51,135 bases of DNA from JACMRI01 sp043778625 (GTDB taxonomy: Bacteria; Bacteroidota; Bacteroidia; UBA4408). Position 1 is the first letter of the stretch; each line of letters begins with the position of its first letter. Shown piece after piece: positions 7,260-15,099 of this stretch. The DNA is taken from assembly GCA_043778625.1 (NCBI GenBank), contig JAYWFU010000139.1:1-51135 (forward strand). Direction: 5' to 3'. Below the pieces are notes generated by a model. That model did no database searches and was not told the origin of the DNA. It was given only the letters and a program-made list of their open reading frames with translations. Made by a program: the position numbers and the translations under genes.

Positions 7260-9623
7260 TTGGCACACTACTTAGATTCATTAAACACCGCACAGCGTGC
7301 AGCTGTTGAAAACACTGAAGGCCCAACAATGGTTATAGCTGGCGCAGGCTCAGGCAAAACCCGCGTACTTACTATGCGTATAGCGCATTTAATGCACCAA
7401 GGTGTTAGCCCGTTTAGCATACTTGCGCTTACGTTTACCAACAAAGCCGCCCGTGAAATGAAAGAGCGTATTGCCACTATGACTACTGGCGATGCACGCA
7501 ATTTGTGGATGGGCACATTTCACTCGGTGTTTGCCCGCATATTACGTGCCGAGTCCGAAAAACTGGGCTTCCCCAGCAACTTTACTATTTATGATACTGA
7601 CGATAGCCGTAGTATGATAAAAACCATTGTAAACGAACTAAAACTCGACGATAAAATATACAAACCCGCAAGTATATTGGGGCGCATAAGTAGTGCTAAA
7701 AACAGCTTGGTATCAGCCGCCGAATATCAAGCCACACAAGCCTACGTAACCGAGGATAGAATAGCTAACCGCCCTATGGTAGGGCAAATATACAGCACGT
7801 ACCAAAAACGATTGGTACAAAGTTCAGCTATGGATTTTGATGACTTGTTGTTTAATACCAATATTTTATTTTTGCGCTATGCAGATGTTTTACTTAAATA
7901 CCAACACAAGTTTAAGTATGTGATGGTAGACGAGTATCAAGACACTAACTTTGCGCAATACACTATTATTAAGCGTTTGGCGGCATTATACGAAAACGTA
8001 ACCGTAGTAGGCGACGATGCGCAAAGTATCTATTCGTTTAGAGGAGCCGATATTCAAAATATATTAAATTTCCAAAAAGATTACCCCGATTTTAAAACTT
8101 TTAAACTAGAACAAAATTACCGTAGTACTCAAACTATAGTAAAAGCTGCGAACAGTATTATTGAACACAATACCGAAAAACTCGAAAAAAATGTGTGGAC
8201 AAGCAACGAAGTAGGCGAAAAAATTAAAGTAAACATGGCACTTACCGATAACGAAGAAGGTAAGTTAGTGGCCACCAATATATTTGAAACCCGAGGTAAT
8301 ACCAATAGTAAGTACAACGATTTTGCCATACTGTACCGCACCAATGCTCAGTCTCGCTCGTTTGAGGAGTCGTTGCGCAGGTTAGGTGTGCCCTATCGTA
8401 TTTATGGCGGATTAAGTTTTTATCAGCGTAAGGAAGTTAAAGATTTAGTGGCTTATTTTCGCATAGTAATTAATCCCAACGATGAAGAGGCACTAAAGCG
8501 TATAATAAACTATCCTGTGCGTGGTATTGGTAACACTACAATTGATAAACTAACTATTGTGGCCAACGACCAAGGCTTGAGTATGTGGCAAGTGCTTGAA
8601 AATTTAGCCATGCACGCACCTAATTTGGGTGTGAATAAAGGCACGTACGACAAGTTAGAAAATTTTAGGGATATGATACGTACGTTTCAAATTACTAATA
8701 AAGATAAAGATGCCTTTGAAACCGCTGACGAAATAACAAAACGTAGCGGTATGCTTACCGAAATGCTCAACGACAAAACGCCGCAAGGTGTTAGCCGAAC
8801 CGAAAATATGCAGGAGCTATTAAACGGTATAAAAGAATTTGTGGAAGATACGCAACCCGACGAGTTTGGCGAATTACCCCAACGTAAATTAGCCGAATAC
8901 ATACAAGATATTGCCTTACTAACGGATAGAGACGTACAAGAGGAAGACGGCAAACCTACGGATAACGTAACGTTGATGACCATACATGCCTCCAAAGGGT
9001 TAGAGTTTAAATACGTGTATGTAGTGGGGTTGGAGGAAGATTTGTTTCCGAGTAAAATGGCATCATTCAGCAACGAACAAATTGAAGAGGAGCGCCGCCT
9101 GTTTTATGTAGCTGTTACTCGTGCCGAAAAACTTACCACGCTTAGCTATGCAGAGCAACGATTTCAGTGGGGAAAAATAATTAGTTGCCGCCCAAGTCGT
9201 TTTATTACCGAAATTGACCAACAATATTTAGAATATAACTTAATACAGAGCGAGGGTGCTTTAAAATGGTATAGCAACAGCAATACCGCTAACACTAGCA
9301 CCACTACTGGTAGCGGAAACTATAGCAACAAAACTAGCCCAAGTACCTTGCAACAAAAACCGGCTAACACACCTAACTATAGTAGCCCGCGTGTATTAAC
9401 TAAAATAGGTACTACTACATCTCCTGTAACTCCTACCAATGCTGGCGACGCTAGCAATCCTACTGATATTAAGGTAGGTATGCAAGTAGCTCATTCACGC
9501 TTTGGAGTAGGCACAGTAATAGCAATGGAAGGCAATGCACCACAAATAAAAGCTACCATTACATTTGGCACTGAGCAAAAACATTTATTGTTGCAGTTTG
9601 CTAAACTGACAATTGTTAATTAA
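7260..9623 (+). CDS. pcrA: ATP-dependent DNA helicase PcrA/UvrD
   Basis: This is a superfamily 1A helicase of 787 residues, the normal size for PcrA/UvrD. Motif I is AGAGSGKT (residues 27-34), motif II is VDEYQD (223-228), QNYRST is motif IV, and VTLMTIHASKGLEF plus FYVAVTRAEK are the C-terminal helicase motifs. A Ser/Thr/Asn-rich linker (about residues 685-735) precedes a C-terminal VGTVIAMEG beta module typical of PcrA. It unwinds DNA 3'-5' in repair and replication-restart pathways. The only start that keeps the conserved LNTAQRAAVENTEGP N-terminus is the TTG at 7260; no in-frame ATG lies upstream, and the first internal ATG is within motif I. Confidence 0.95.
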   Translation: MAHYLDSLNTAQRAAVENTEGPTMVIAGAGSGKTRVLTMRIAHLMHQGVSPFSILALTFTNKAAREMKERIATMTTGDARNLWMGTFHSVFARILRAESEKLGFPSNFTIYDTDDSRSMIKTIVNELKLDDKIYKPASILGRISSAKNSLVSAAEYQATQAYVTEDRIANRPMVGQIYSTYQKRLVQSSAMDFDDLLFNTNILFLRYADVLLKYQHKFKYVMVDEYQDTNFAQYTIIKRLAALYENVTVVGDDAQSIYSFRGADIQNILNFQKDYPDFKTFKLEQNYRSTQTIVKAANSIIEHNTEKLEKNVWTSNEVGEKIKVNMALTDNEEGKLVATNIFETRGNTNSKYNDFAILYRTNAQSRSFEESLRRLGVPYRIYGGLSFYQRKEVKDLVAYFRIVINPNDEEALKRIINYPVRGIGNTTIDKLTIVANDQGLSMWQVLENLAMHAPNLGVNKGTYDKLENFRDMIRTFQITNKDKDAFETADEITKRSGMLTEMLNDKTPQGVSRTENMQELLNGIKEFVEDTQPDEFGELPQRKLAEYIQDIALLTDRDVQEEDGKPTDNVTLMTIHASKGLEFKYVYVVGLEEDLFPSKMASFSNEQIEEERRLFYVAVTRAEKLTTLSYAEQRFQWGKIISCRPSRFITEIDQQYLEYNLIQSEGALKWYSNSNTANTSTTTGSGNYSNKTSPSTLQQKPANTPNYSSPRVLTKIGTTTSPVTPTNAGDASNPTDIKVGMQVAHSRFGVGTVIAMEGNAPQIKATITFGTEQKHLLLQFAKLTIVN

Positions 9624-9765
9624 ATCTGAGTTAATTATTGTTAATGTTTAAATGCTTTAGCATAGTTGTTAGAATGCGGATCCTTTAACAAATAATAAAA
9701 AAGAATAGTTATAATGTTATAACCAAAAGAAACAGTACTTTCGTTGAAATTAAAAAATTAAAAAC

Positions 9766-9951
9766 ATGTTAAAAAAATTTACACTCGCAGATAAGCTTCT
9801 ATTTATTGCTGCGCTATTATCTTTAATATTCTCAGAAGTATTATACTTTCAAGGAGAAAAAGAGTCAGGTACTTTTATTGGTTTGTGGGTACCATCAATA
9901 CTAGCCTTCGGTATTTATTTGAATTTAATTAATAATAAAAAAAATGACTGA
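9766..9951 (+). CDS. Small two-helix membrane protein, 61 aa
   Basis: The short protein has a charged start (MLKKFTLADK) and two predicted membrane helices, LLFIAALLSLIFSEVLYF and GTFIGLWVPSILAFGIYL, ending in a basic tail (NNKKND). I recall similar short Bacteroidota proteins with an ADKLL...WVPSILAFG pattern, of unknown function. It is preceded by a -7-like TACTTTCG at 9735-9742, one mismatch from consensus. Its stop overlaps the start of a 32-codon ORF in another frame, so the two are translationally coupled. This suggests a membrane micro-complex, by inference only. Confidence 0.7.
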   Translation: MLKKFTLADKLLFIAALLSLIFSEVLYFQGEKESGTFIGLWVPSILAFGIYLNLINNKKND

Positions 9952-10042
9952 TATTATTCCATATTTTGCAGGACTTATAACAATTTTATTTGGTTTAGGA
10001 TTTGGACTAGCAATTGCTGAACCAGAAAAGAAGAAGAAATAA
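9944..10042 (+). CDS. Tiny single-helix membrane protein, 32 aa
   Basis: An ATG at 9944 opens a 32-codon frame reading MTDIIPYFAGLITILFGLGF and then GLAIAEPEKKKK, ending in TAA at 10040-10042. It overlaps the end of the preceding 61-aa gene by 8 nt. The composition is that of a genuine single-pass membrane peptide: one glycine-containing hydrophobic helix of about 22 residues with a lysine-rich C-terminus. A stem-loop terminator follows about 90 nt downstream. Function is unknown. The coupling and tail resemble small accessory subunits of membrane complexes, but no partner is visible here. Confidence 0.6.
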   Translation: MTDIIPYFAGLITILFGLGFGLAIAEPEKKKK

Positions 10043-10134
10043 AGTACTTTAAATATTCGTTAAACGCTTTCTATTTGAGTTGAAAAAATGAATCAAATTA
10101 CGATTTAAAGCCTTTTAAAATTATAAAACAAAAA

Positions 10135-10170
10135 GCCTCAATAATAGTTATAGTAAACTATTATTGAGGC
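10135..10170. terminator. Intrinsic terminator after the small membrane-protein pair
   Basis: GCCTCAATAATAG (10135-10147) pairs perfectly with CTATTATTGAGGC (10158-10170) across a 10-nt loop. An A-tract lies on the left and a T-rich stretch on the right, so it could stop transcription from either side. It lies downstream of the 32-aa gene. Confidence 0.75.
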
Positions 10171-10393
10171 TTACTATTTTGTTACATAACACATATATTC
10201 TCAACTATCAATTCTGACTTAGGCACATTATTAATAACAACAAAAAAGTGAGTAAATTTGCAAAACAGATTGGTAATTCATCAATTGGAGCAAAAGGATC
10301 AACAAAAAATTTATTTTTAAACCAGGTAAATAATGTGATGATTAGCAGAGTATCAGTTATAGCTATTTTGTTTTCAAACTTATATTAAAAAAA

Positions 10394-10418
10394 GGCGTAA
10401 CACTTATTGGGTTACGCC
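10394..10418. terminator. Bidirectional terminator between convergent units
   Basis: GGCGTAAC (10394-10401) pairs with GTTACGCC (10411-10418), flanked by seven A on the left and six T on the right. It is a classic intrinsic terminator in both directions. On the minus strand it lies 26 nt past the stop of the TPR gene. Confidence 0.85.
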
Positions 10419-10443
10419 TTTTTTAAAATACATTATTCTACTA

Positions 10444-11643
10444 TTATAATTTGTTTATTTCTTCTTGTATTGCTTTGGCTTTGTCCATTTGTTCAGTCAT
10501 TAAATATATTTGTTTAATGTTTTGATACAAACCTCTAAGGTCGGTCTTGTCGGTAGAGCCTACTGCTTTGGCACGTTCCATAAATGGTAATGCCTCTTTA
10601 AATTTGGCTTCTACCTTAACACCTTCGGCAGTATATAGTTTTTGGTCTTTAATTTTGTCAGCAGCCGTTTGCATGGCTACACCTTCGTTATAATACAAAA
10701 TACCTAATTGGTACAATGCGCTGTAATGGCTAGGGTTCAGGTCAATTGCTTTGTTTAGGCCAGCTTCAGCGTTAGTTAAGTATGTTTTTTTATCGCTAGG
10801 TGTAACTGGCTTTCCTTTATCGCCTGGGTTAGCCATGTTGTAATATAATGTCCCCAGTATGTAGTGTAGTTCAGCATTTTTAGGGTCGCCAGTTATGGCA
10901 AGGTTTACGTTATCAATAGCTTCTTTGGTTCGGCCTTCTTTTATGGCATTGTACATTTCCTCTTTAATCAGTTCTTTGTCGTTAGGATAGGCTTTGCGTC
11001 CAGCGGTTAGCGCCTCTTTAGCGCCTGCATTATCATTAGCTTGTAGGCATAGGTTTTCTAAATCTAAGTACGTACGTGCTCCGCCATATTTCATGGCTAT
11101 AAGCTCTTTGTATATGTTTTTAGCCCCAGTATAATCTTTATTTTTTTCGGCACTTAGTCCCACGTAATAATACACGGTAGTGTCGGTTTTATTATTGTAT
11201 TTTTTGTTAATATCGTAGGCCGCTTGTAAGTCTTTTTGTGCTGCTGCAAACTCTCCTTTTTTGTAGGCATCAACTCCTTTGTTGTAGGTAGCACTGTAGG
11301 CACGGTTAATACCATCGCTACTTTCTTTTTTATAGTTTCCCTTCGCATCTAGCTCAGCTAATTTCATCCACGCTTCGTTAGCTTTAGTCATGGCATCGGC
11401 ATCAATGGCTAATAGCTTAGGGTCTTTGTTATAGGCTATGGCATCGTATATTTGCCCACGATACATCCATGTTTTAGGGTCAATTTTAGTACTTTCGTTT
11501 TCCGATGCTAAATCAATATATTTTTTTGCGTCAAGTAATTCACCATTTTTAAAATAATTGTAAGCGCTTACTCTGTTAGAGGTTTGTGCATTTGCGGTAA
11601 TTACACTTGCAAATAATGTTGCTGATAAAATAAGTTTTTTCAT
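10444..11643 (-). CDS. Periplasmic TPR-repeat protein, 399 aa
   Basis: The protein begins with a signal peptide (MKKLILSATLFASVITANAQ) and consists of tandem tetratricopeptide repeats, for example YNKGVDAYKKGEFAAAQKDL and LHYILGTLYYNMAN...YLTNAEAGLNKAIDLNPSHYSALYQL. TPR arrays are scaffolds for protein-protein contact, and the leader places this one in the periplasm or outer membrane. It ends with a helical tail (TEQMDKAKAIQEEINKL). The gene is transcribed alone, with a candidate -7 box upstream and a strong terminator after it. No partner is indicated by the neighbours. Confidence 0.85.
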   Translation of the reverse strand: MKKLILSATLFASVITANAQTSNRVSAYNYFKNGELLDAKKYIDLASENESTKIDPKTWMYRGQIYDAIAYNKDPKLLAIDADAMTKANEAWMKLAELDAKGNYKKESSDGINRAYSATYNKGVDAYKKGEFAAAQKDLQAAYDINKKYNNKTDTTVYYYVGLSAEKNKDYTGAKNIYKELIAMKYGGARTYLDLENLCLQANDNAGAKEALTAGRKAYPNDKELIKEEMYNAIKEGRTKEAIDNVNLAITGDPKNAELHYILGTLYYNMANPGDKGKPVTPSDKKTYLTNAEAGLNKAIDLNPSHYSALYQLGILYYNEGVAMQTAADKIKDQKLYTAEGVKVEAKFKEALPFMERAKAVGSTDKTDLRGLYQNIKQIYLMTEQMDKAKAIQEEINKL

Positions 11644-11708
11644 TTTAATTATACGTAGTTAATTGTTGTTTTAAAAATAATATAACGAGTTCTTGCCAAT
11701 AATTGTTC

Positions 11709-11716
11709 CAAAGATA
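11709..11716 (-). promoter_or_regulatory. Candidate -7 box (TATCTTTG on the minus strand)
   Basis: On the minus strand the sequence reads TATCTTTG, a match to TAnnTTTG, with a TTG triplet about 16 nt further upstream. It lies 65 nt upstream of the TPR gene start and just past the end of the decarboxylase gene. Moderate support. Confidence 0.4.
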
Positions 11717-11723
11717 TATTAAA

Positions 11724-13130
11724 TTAATAACCCAAGATATTCATCATACTTTTAGCACTTTGTTCCTTGGCAAATAGTTTGGTAGTATAACCACCTTCGC
11801 CGTCTTTATCAATAAGTATGTGCTTAGGCGATGGTATTAAGCAATGCTGTATACCTCCGTACCCCCCAATACTTTCTTGATAAGCACCCGTATGAAAAAA
11901 GCCTATGTACAACGGATTTTTTTTATCATACTTAGGCAAAAATATTTGGTTATTATCTTTTTCTTCGTAGTTGTAAAAATCCTCGCCATCGCAGGTAATT
12001 CCACCCAAGTTAACTACATCAAATTCTTTATCCCAATTATTTATGGCTAAAAATACAAACTGCTGTTTAATACCCCAGGTATCAGGCAGTGTAGTAATAA
12101 ACGAGCTATCAATCATATACCATAATTCGTTATCATTTTGTTGTTTGGTGTCAATTACCGAGTAAATAATTGCGCCACTTTCGCCCACAGTATAGCTGCC
12201 AAATTCAGTATATATGTTGGGTTCGTCCACCCCCTCATCGTTGCATATTTCTTTTATGGTTTTAACAATATGTTCAGCCATAAATTCGTAATCGTACTTA
12301 AATGATAGCGATGTTTTAATAGGGAAACCTCCACCAATATCAATACTATCGAGCTCAGGGCATACTTTTTTAAGCGCACAATATATGCGTATGTTTTTGC
12401 TTAATTCGTTCCAATAGTAAGGGTTGTCTTTAATGCCCGTATTAATAAAAAAGTGGAGCATTTTTAACTTAAATTTTTTACTCCCTTTTATTTTTTGTTC
12501 GTATAGGTTTATAATTTCCGATGCCCTAACTCCCAATCGTGCAGTGTAAAACTCGTTATCGGGCTCTTCGGCACACGCAATACGAATCCCCATATTGCAA
12601 TGTTTTTTCATGTTTTTTTCGTAATACGTTATTTCGTCCAAATTGTCCAAAATAGGTAGTACGTTTGTCCAGCTATCGTTTACCAAGTCGCATATTGCTT
12701 GCTGGTAATTAGGGCGTTTGTAGCCATTGCAAATTATAGTCATATCTTTGCCTATCTTTTTGCTTTGTTGCAATGTTTTAATAATTGGAATATCAAATGC
12801 CGATGAGGTTTCTAGGTAAATATCGTTCTTTAAAGCTTCGTCTAATACAAAACTAAAGTGCGAACTTTTGGTGCAGTAGCAGTAGTGGTACGTACCCTTA
12901 TAATCAACTTTGGCAATGCCTACATTAAACAATTTTTTGGAGCGTTGAATGTTTTGGCTTATCTTAGGCAAATAAGTAAGTTTGAGGGGTGTACCATATT
13001 TTTTAATTAAGTCCATAATAGGTACTTCATTAAAAATTAGTTGATTATTTTCAACTTCAAACTCATCTTGAGGAAACACAAAATTGTTCTCAATAAAATC
13101 TTGATAATTATTCATAGGTGATGACGACAT
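11724..13130 (-). CDS. speA: Arginine decarboxylase, PLP fold type III, short Bacteroidota form
   Basis: The 468-residue protein is an alanine-racemase-fold decarboxylase. YHYCYCTKSSHFSF carries the predicted PLP lysine Lys88; IDIGGGFPIKTSL (residues 263-275) is the glycine-rich phosphate-binding loop; TEFGSYTVGESGA and the C-terminal HTGAYQESIGGYGG complete the active site. The whole pattern matches the roughly 465-residue enzymes annotated as arginine decarboxylase in Flavobacteriia and relatives, which are shorter than E. coli SpeA. The predicted reaction is arginine to agmatine plus CO2, the entry to polyamine synthesis. It is divergent from an arginase-family gene, with 82 bp between the starts. 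The exact substrate has not been shown by sequence alone; a diaminopimelate- or ornithine-type decarboxylase is less likely. Confidence 0.85.
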   Translation of the reverse strand: MSSSPMNNYQDFIENNFVFPQDEFEVENNQLIFNEVPIMDLIKKYGTPLKLTYLPKISQNIQRSKKLFNVGIAKVDYKGTYHYCYCTKSSHFSFVLDEALKNDIYLETSSAFDIPIIKTLQQSKKIGKDMTIICNGYKRPNYQQAICDLVNDSWTNVLPILDNLDEITYYEKNMKKHCNMGIRIACAEEPDNEFYTARLGVRASEIINLYEQKIKGSKKFKLKMLHFFINTGIKDNPYYWNELSKNIRIYCALKKVCPELDSIDIGGGFPIKTSLSFKYDYEFMAEHIVKTIKEICNDEGVDEPNIYTEFGSYTVGESGAIIYSVIDTKQQNDNELWYMIDSSFITTLPDTWGIKQQFVFLAINNWDKEFDVVNLGGITCDGEDFYNYEEKDNNQIFLPKYDKKNPLYIGFFHTGAYQESIGGYGGIQHCLIPSPKHILIDKDGEGGYTTKLFAKEQSAKSMMNILGY

Positions 13131-13162
13131 AGTTTTAACTTACTTACATTGATTATAAAAAC

Positions 13163-13191
13163 CAAAAGTAACTGAATTACATTAATACAAA
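13163..13191 (-). promoter_or_regulatory. Candidate promoter of the arginine decarboxylase gene
   Basis: Reading the minus strand, TTTTG is followed after 17 nt by TACTTTTG (13163-13170), close to the Bacteroidota TTTG...TAnnTTTG promoter. The -7 box is 32 nt upstream of the ATG at 13130. The plus-strand arginase gene has no equally clear box in the shared 82-bp spacer. Confidence 0.5.
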
Positions 13192-13212
13192 ACACTTAAA
13201 CTAAAATATATA

Positions 13213-14163
13213 ATGAGCACACGAAAAATAAAATTTATAGAAGTTAAAAGCGAACTAGGTGCAGGCACACGTGGTGCCAGCATGGGTGTTGATGCACTTA
13301 AAATAGCTGCCTTAGATTATGGGAGTAGCTTGTTTAAAAAATACGAAACGGTGGACGTAGGCAACGAAAACCACTTGTTGTTTGAAGCTATTGGTAGCCC
13401 CTACGCACGCCGTATTAAGGGCATATACGCCATGTGGGAACGCATTACTGCTGAGGTAGGCATTACGCTCAAAAAAGGACAGTTCCCCATTGTGCTATCA
13501 GGCGACCATAGCAATGGCGGCGCAACAATATCAGGTATTAAGATGGCATTGCCCAAAACAGCCAAATTGGGCGTTATTTGGATTGATGCCCACGCCGACA
13601 TACACAGCCCTTACACAACCCCAAGCGGAAACATGCACGGTATGCCACTTGCTGCGGTACTTAACGAGGATAACTTAAACAATAAAAACAATAAACCCGA
13701 CAAAGAAACCGTGGATTATTGGAACAAATTGAAGAAAATAGGAGGTATTGCTCCCAAAATAACGTACAAAGATTTGGTGTTTATATCCCTACGTGATATT
13801 GAACCCGAAGAGAGTTATTTGCTTAAAAACAATAAAGTTAAAGTGTTTACCACCGCCGAAGTTAAGCGCAACGGAGTAGAATCAATAGCTCGGGATACGC
13901 TGGCTCACCTAGCGCATTGTACACACATATACATTAGTTTTGATGTAGATAGTATGGATAGCAGCATAAGCAAAGGCACGGGTACACCTGTGCGCAATGG
14001 CATTACCGAAAAAGAAGCGGGTTCGTTATTAGTACGCTTAATACAAAATGAAAAAATGTGCGCCTTTGAAATATGCGAAATTAATCCAACGTTAGATAGT
14101 GAAAATTTAATGGCCGAAAATACGTTTGAAATATTGCAACGTGTGGTAAGTCAGTTGGTGTAA
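13213..14163 (+). CDS. rocF: Arginase (ureohydrolase family)
   Basis: The protein has all manganese-ligand motifs of the arginase/agmatinase family: GDHS with His99, DAHADIH with Asp125, His127 and Asp129, and SFDVDSMD with Asp244 and Asp246. SGNMHGMPLA (residues 138-147) is typical of arginases rather than agmatinases. Length (316 aa) is normal. The predicted reaction is arginine to ornithine and urea in the cytosol. It is divergently transcribed from arginine decarboxylase, so the two enzymes at this locus would compete for arginine. If the enzyme were instead an agmatinase, the pair would form a two-step putrescine route; the SGNxHGMPLA segment makes this the second choice. Confidence 0.83.
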   Translation: MSTRKIKFIEVKSELGAGTRGASMGVDALKIAALDYGSSLFKKYETVDVGNENHLLFEAIGSPYARRIKGIYAMWERITAEVGITLKKGQFPIVLSGDHSNGGATISGIKMALPKTAKLGVIWIDAHADIHSPYTTPSGNMHGMPLAAVLNEDNLNNKNNKPDKETVDYWNKLKKIGGIAPKITYKDLVFISLRDIEPEESYLLKNNKVKVFTTAEVKRNGVESIARDTLAHLAHCTHIYISFDVDSMDSSISKGTGTPVRNGITEKEAGSLLVRLIQNEKMCAFEICEINPTLDSENLMAENTFEILQRVVSQLV

Positions 14164-14241
14164 ACAATTAGTATAATGAAACGGTTACAAATTGTAACCA
14201 GTTGGAAACCGAGAACTATTTAGTATAATCTATATAAAATA

Positions 14242-15057
14242 ATGAGCGACATAAAATTATTTGAAGATAAACAAGTACGTGCTTTGTGGAATGACGAAGA
14301 TGAAAAGTGGTATATATCAGTAATTGATGTAATAGAAAATTTGACTGAAAGTAGTATCCCAAAAAGATATTGGACTGATTTAAAAAAGAAATTACTTAAG
14401 GAAGGAAGTCAGTTGTACGAAAAAATCGTACAACTGAAATTTAAGTCGTCAGACGAAAAAAAATACGCAACAGATTGTCTTGAAACTCAAGATGTTTTCC
14501 GCTTAATCCAATCTATACCATCGCCTAAGGCAGAACCATTTAAACTATGGTTAGCACAATTAGCTAACGAACGAATAAATGAACTACAAGACCCCGAACT
14601 TACTATTGATAGGGCATTGGAGCAATACATGAATCTTGGTTATAGCGAAAATTGGATAAATCAACGCCTAAAAAGTATTGAAATACGTAAGGAACTTACC
14701 AACGAATGGAAAAAATTAGGATTAAAAGAAGGACAACAGTTTGCTACCCTAACTGACATTATAACCAAAACATGGAGTGGAAAAACCACCAAAGAATACA
14801 AGGTATTGAAAGGATTAAAAAAGGAAAGTCTACGCGATAACATGACCAATACCGAATTAATATTGAATATGTTGGCAGAGGCTTCTACCAAAGATATTTC
14901 GGAGGCGGTACAACCTAAGAGTTTTGACGAAAGCAAAAAAGTAGCCGCACAAGGCGGAACTATTGCAGGTAATGCCCGCAAAGAACTCGAACAAAAAACG
15001 GGTAAAACAATAGTAACGGGCGTTAATGCCCAAACACTTTTAAGTAACAAAAAATAA
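14242..15057 (+). CDS. BRO-N domain antirepressor-like protein
   Basis: The N-terminal part (residues 1-110) has the BRO-N/phage-antirepressor pattern: VRALWNDEDEKWYISVIDVIENLTES..., then RYWTDLKKKLLKEGSQL and a CLETQDVFRLIQSIPSPKAEPFKLWLA segment. The C-terminal region (WINQRLKSIEIRKELTNEWKKLG, then a GGTIAGNARKELEQKTGKTIVT tail) matches the family of chromosomal DinD-like/BRO proteins. BRO-N domains bind DNA and occur in phages and mobile elements, but also as solitary bacterial genes. It sits alone between arginase and argS with no other phage gene. The role is unknown; DNA-damage or phage-linked regulation is inference. Confidence 0.85.
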   Translation: MSDIKLFEDKQVRALWNDEDEKWYISVIDVIENLTESSIPKRYWTDLKKKLLKEGSQLYEKIVQLKFKSSDEKKYATDCLETQDVFRLIQSIPSPKAEPFKLWLAQLANERINELQDPELTIDRALEQYMNLGYSENWINQRLKSIEIRKELTNEWKKLGLKEGQQFATLTDIITKTWSGKTTKEYKVLKGLKKESLRDNMTNTELILNMLAEASTKDISEAVQPKSFDESKKVAAQGGTIAGNARKELEQKTGKTIVTGVNAQTLLSNKK

Positions 15058-15099
15058 GGTAATATAGTTACCCCTAATTAAATATTAAGTAATACACTA

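Larger units (their letters stand above)
10043..10443. other. Gene-poor gap of about 400 bases
   Basis: This stretch holds two strong stem-loop terminators (10135-10170 and 10394-10418) and no convincing gene. A 46-codon GTG-initiated frame on the plus strand (10248-10388) fills the space between them, but it lacks recognisable features. It may be a decayed remnant or chance. Confidence 0.6.

Noticed and set aside
8687..9073. 128-codon minus-strand frame within pcrA
   Set aside because: Serine-rich shadow frame over conserved helicase motifs.
10248..10388. 46-codon GTG-initiated frame between two terminators
   Set aside because: No recognisable domain, signal or conservation evidence; reported only as a low-interest observation, not as a gene.
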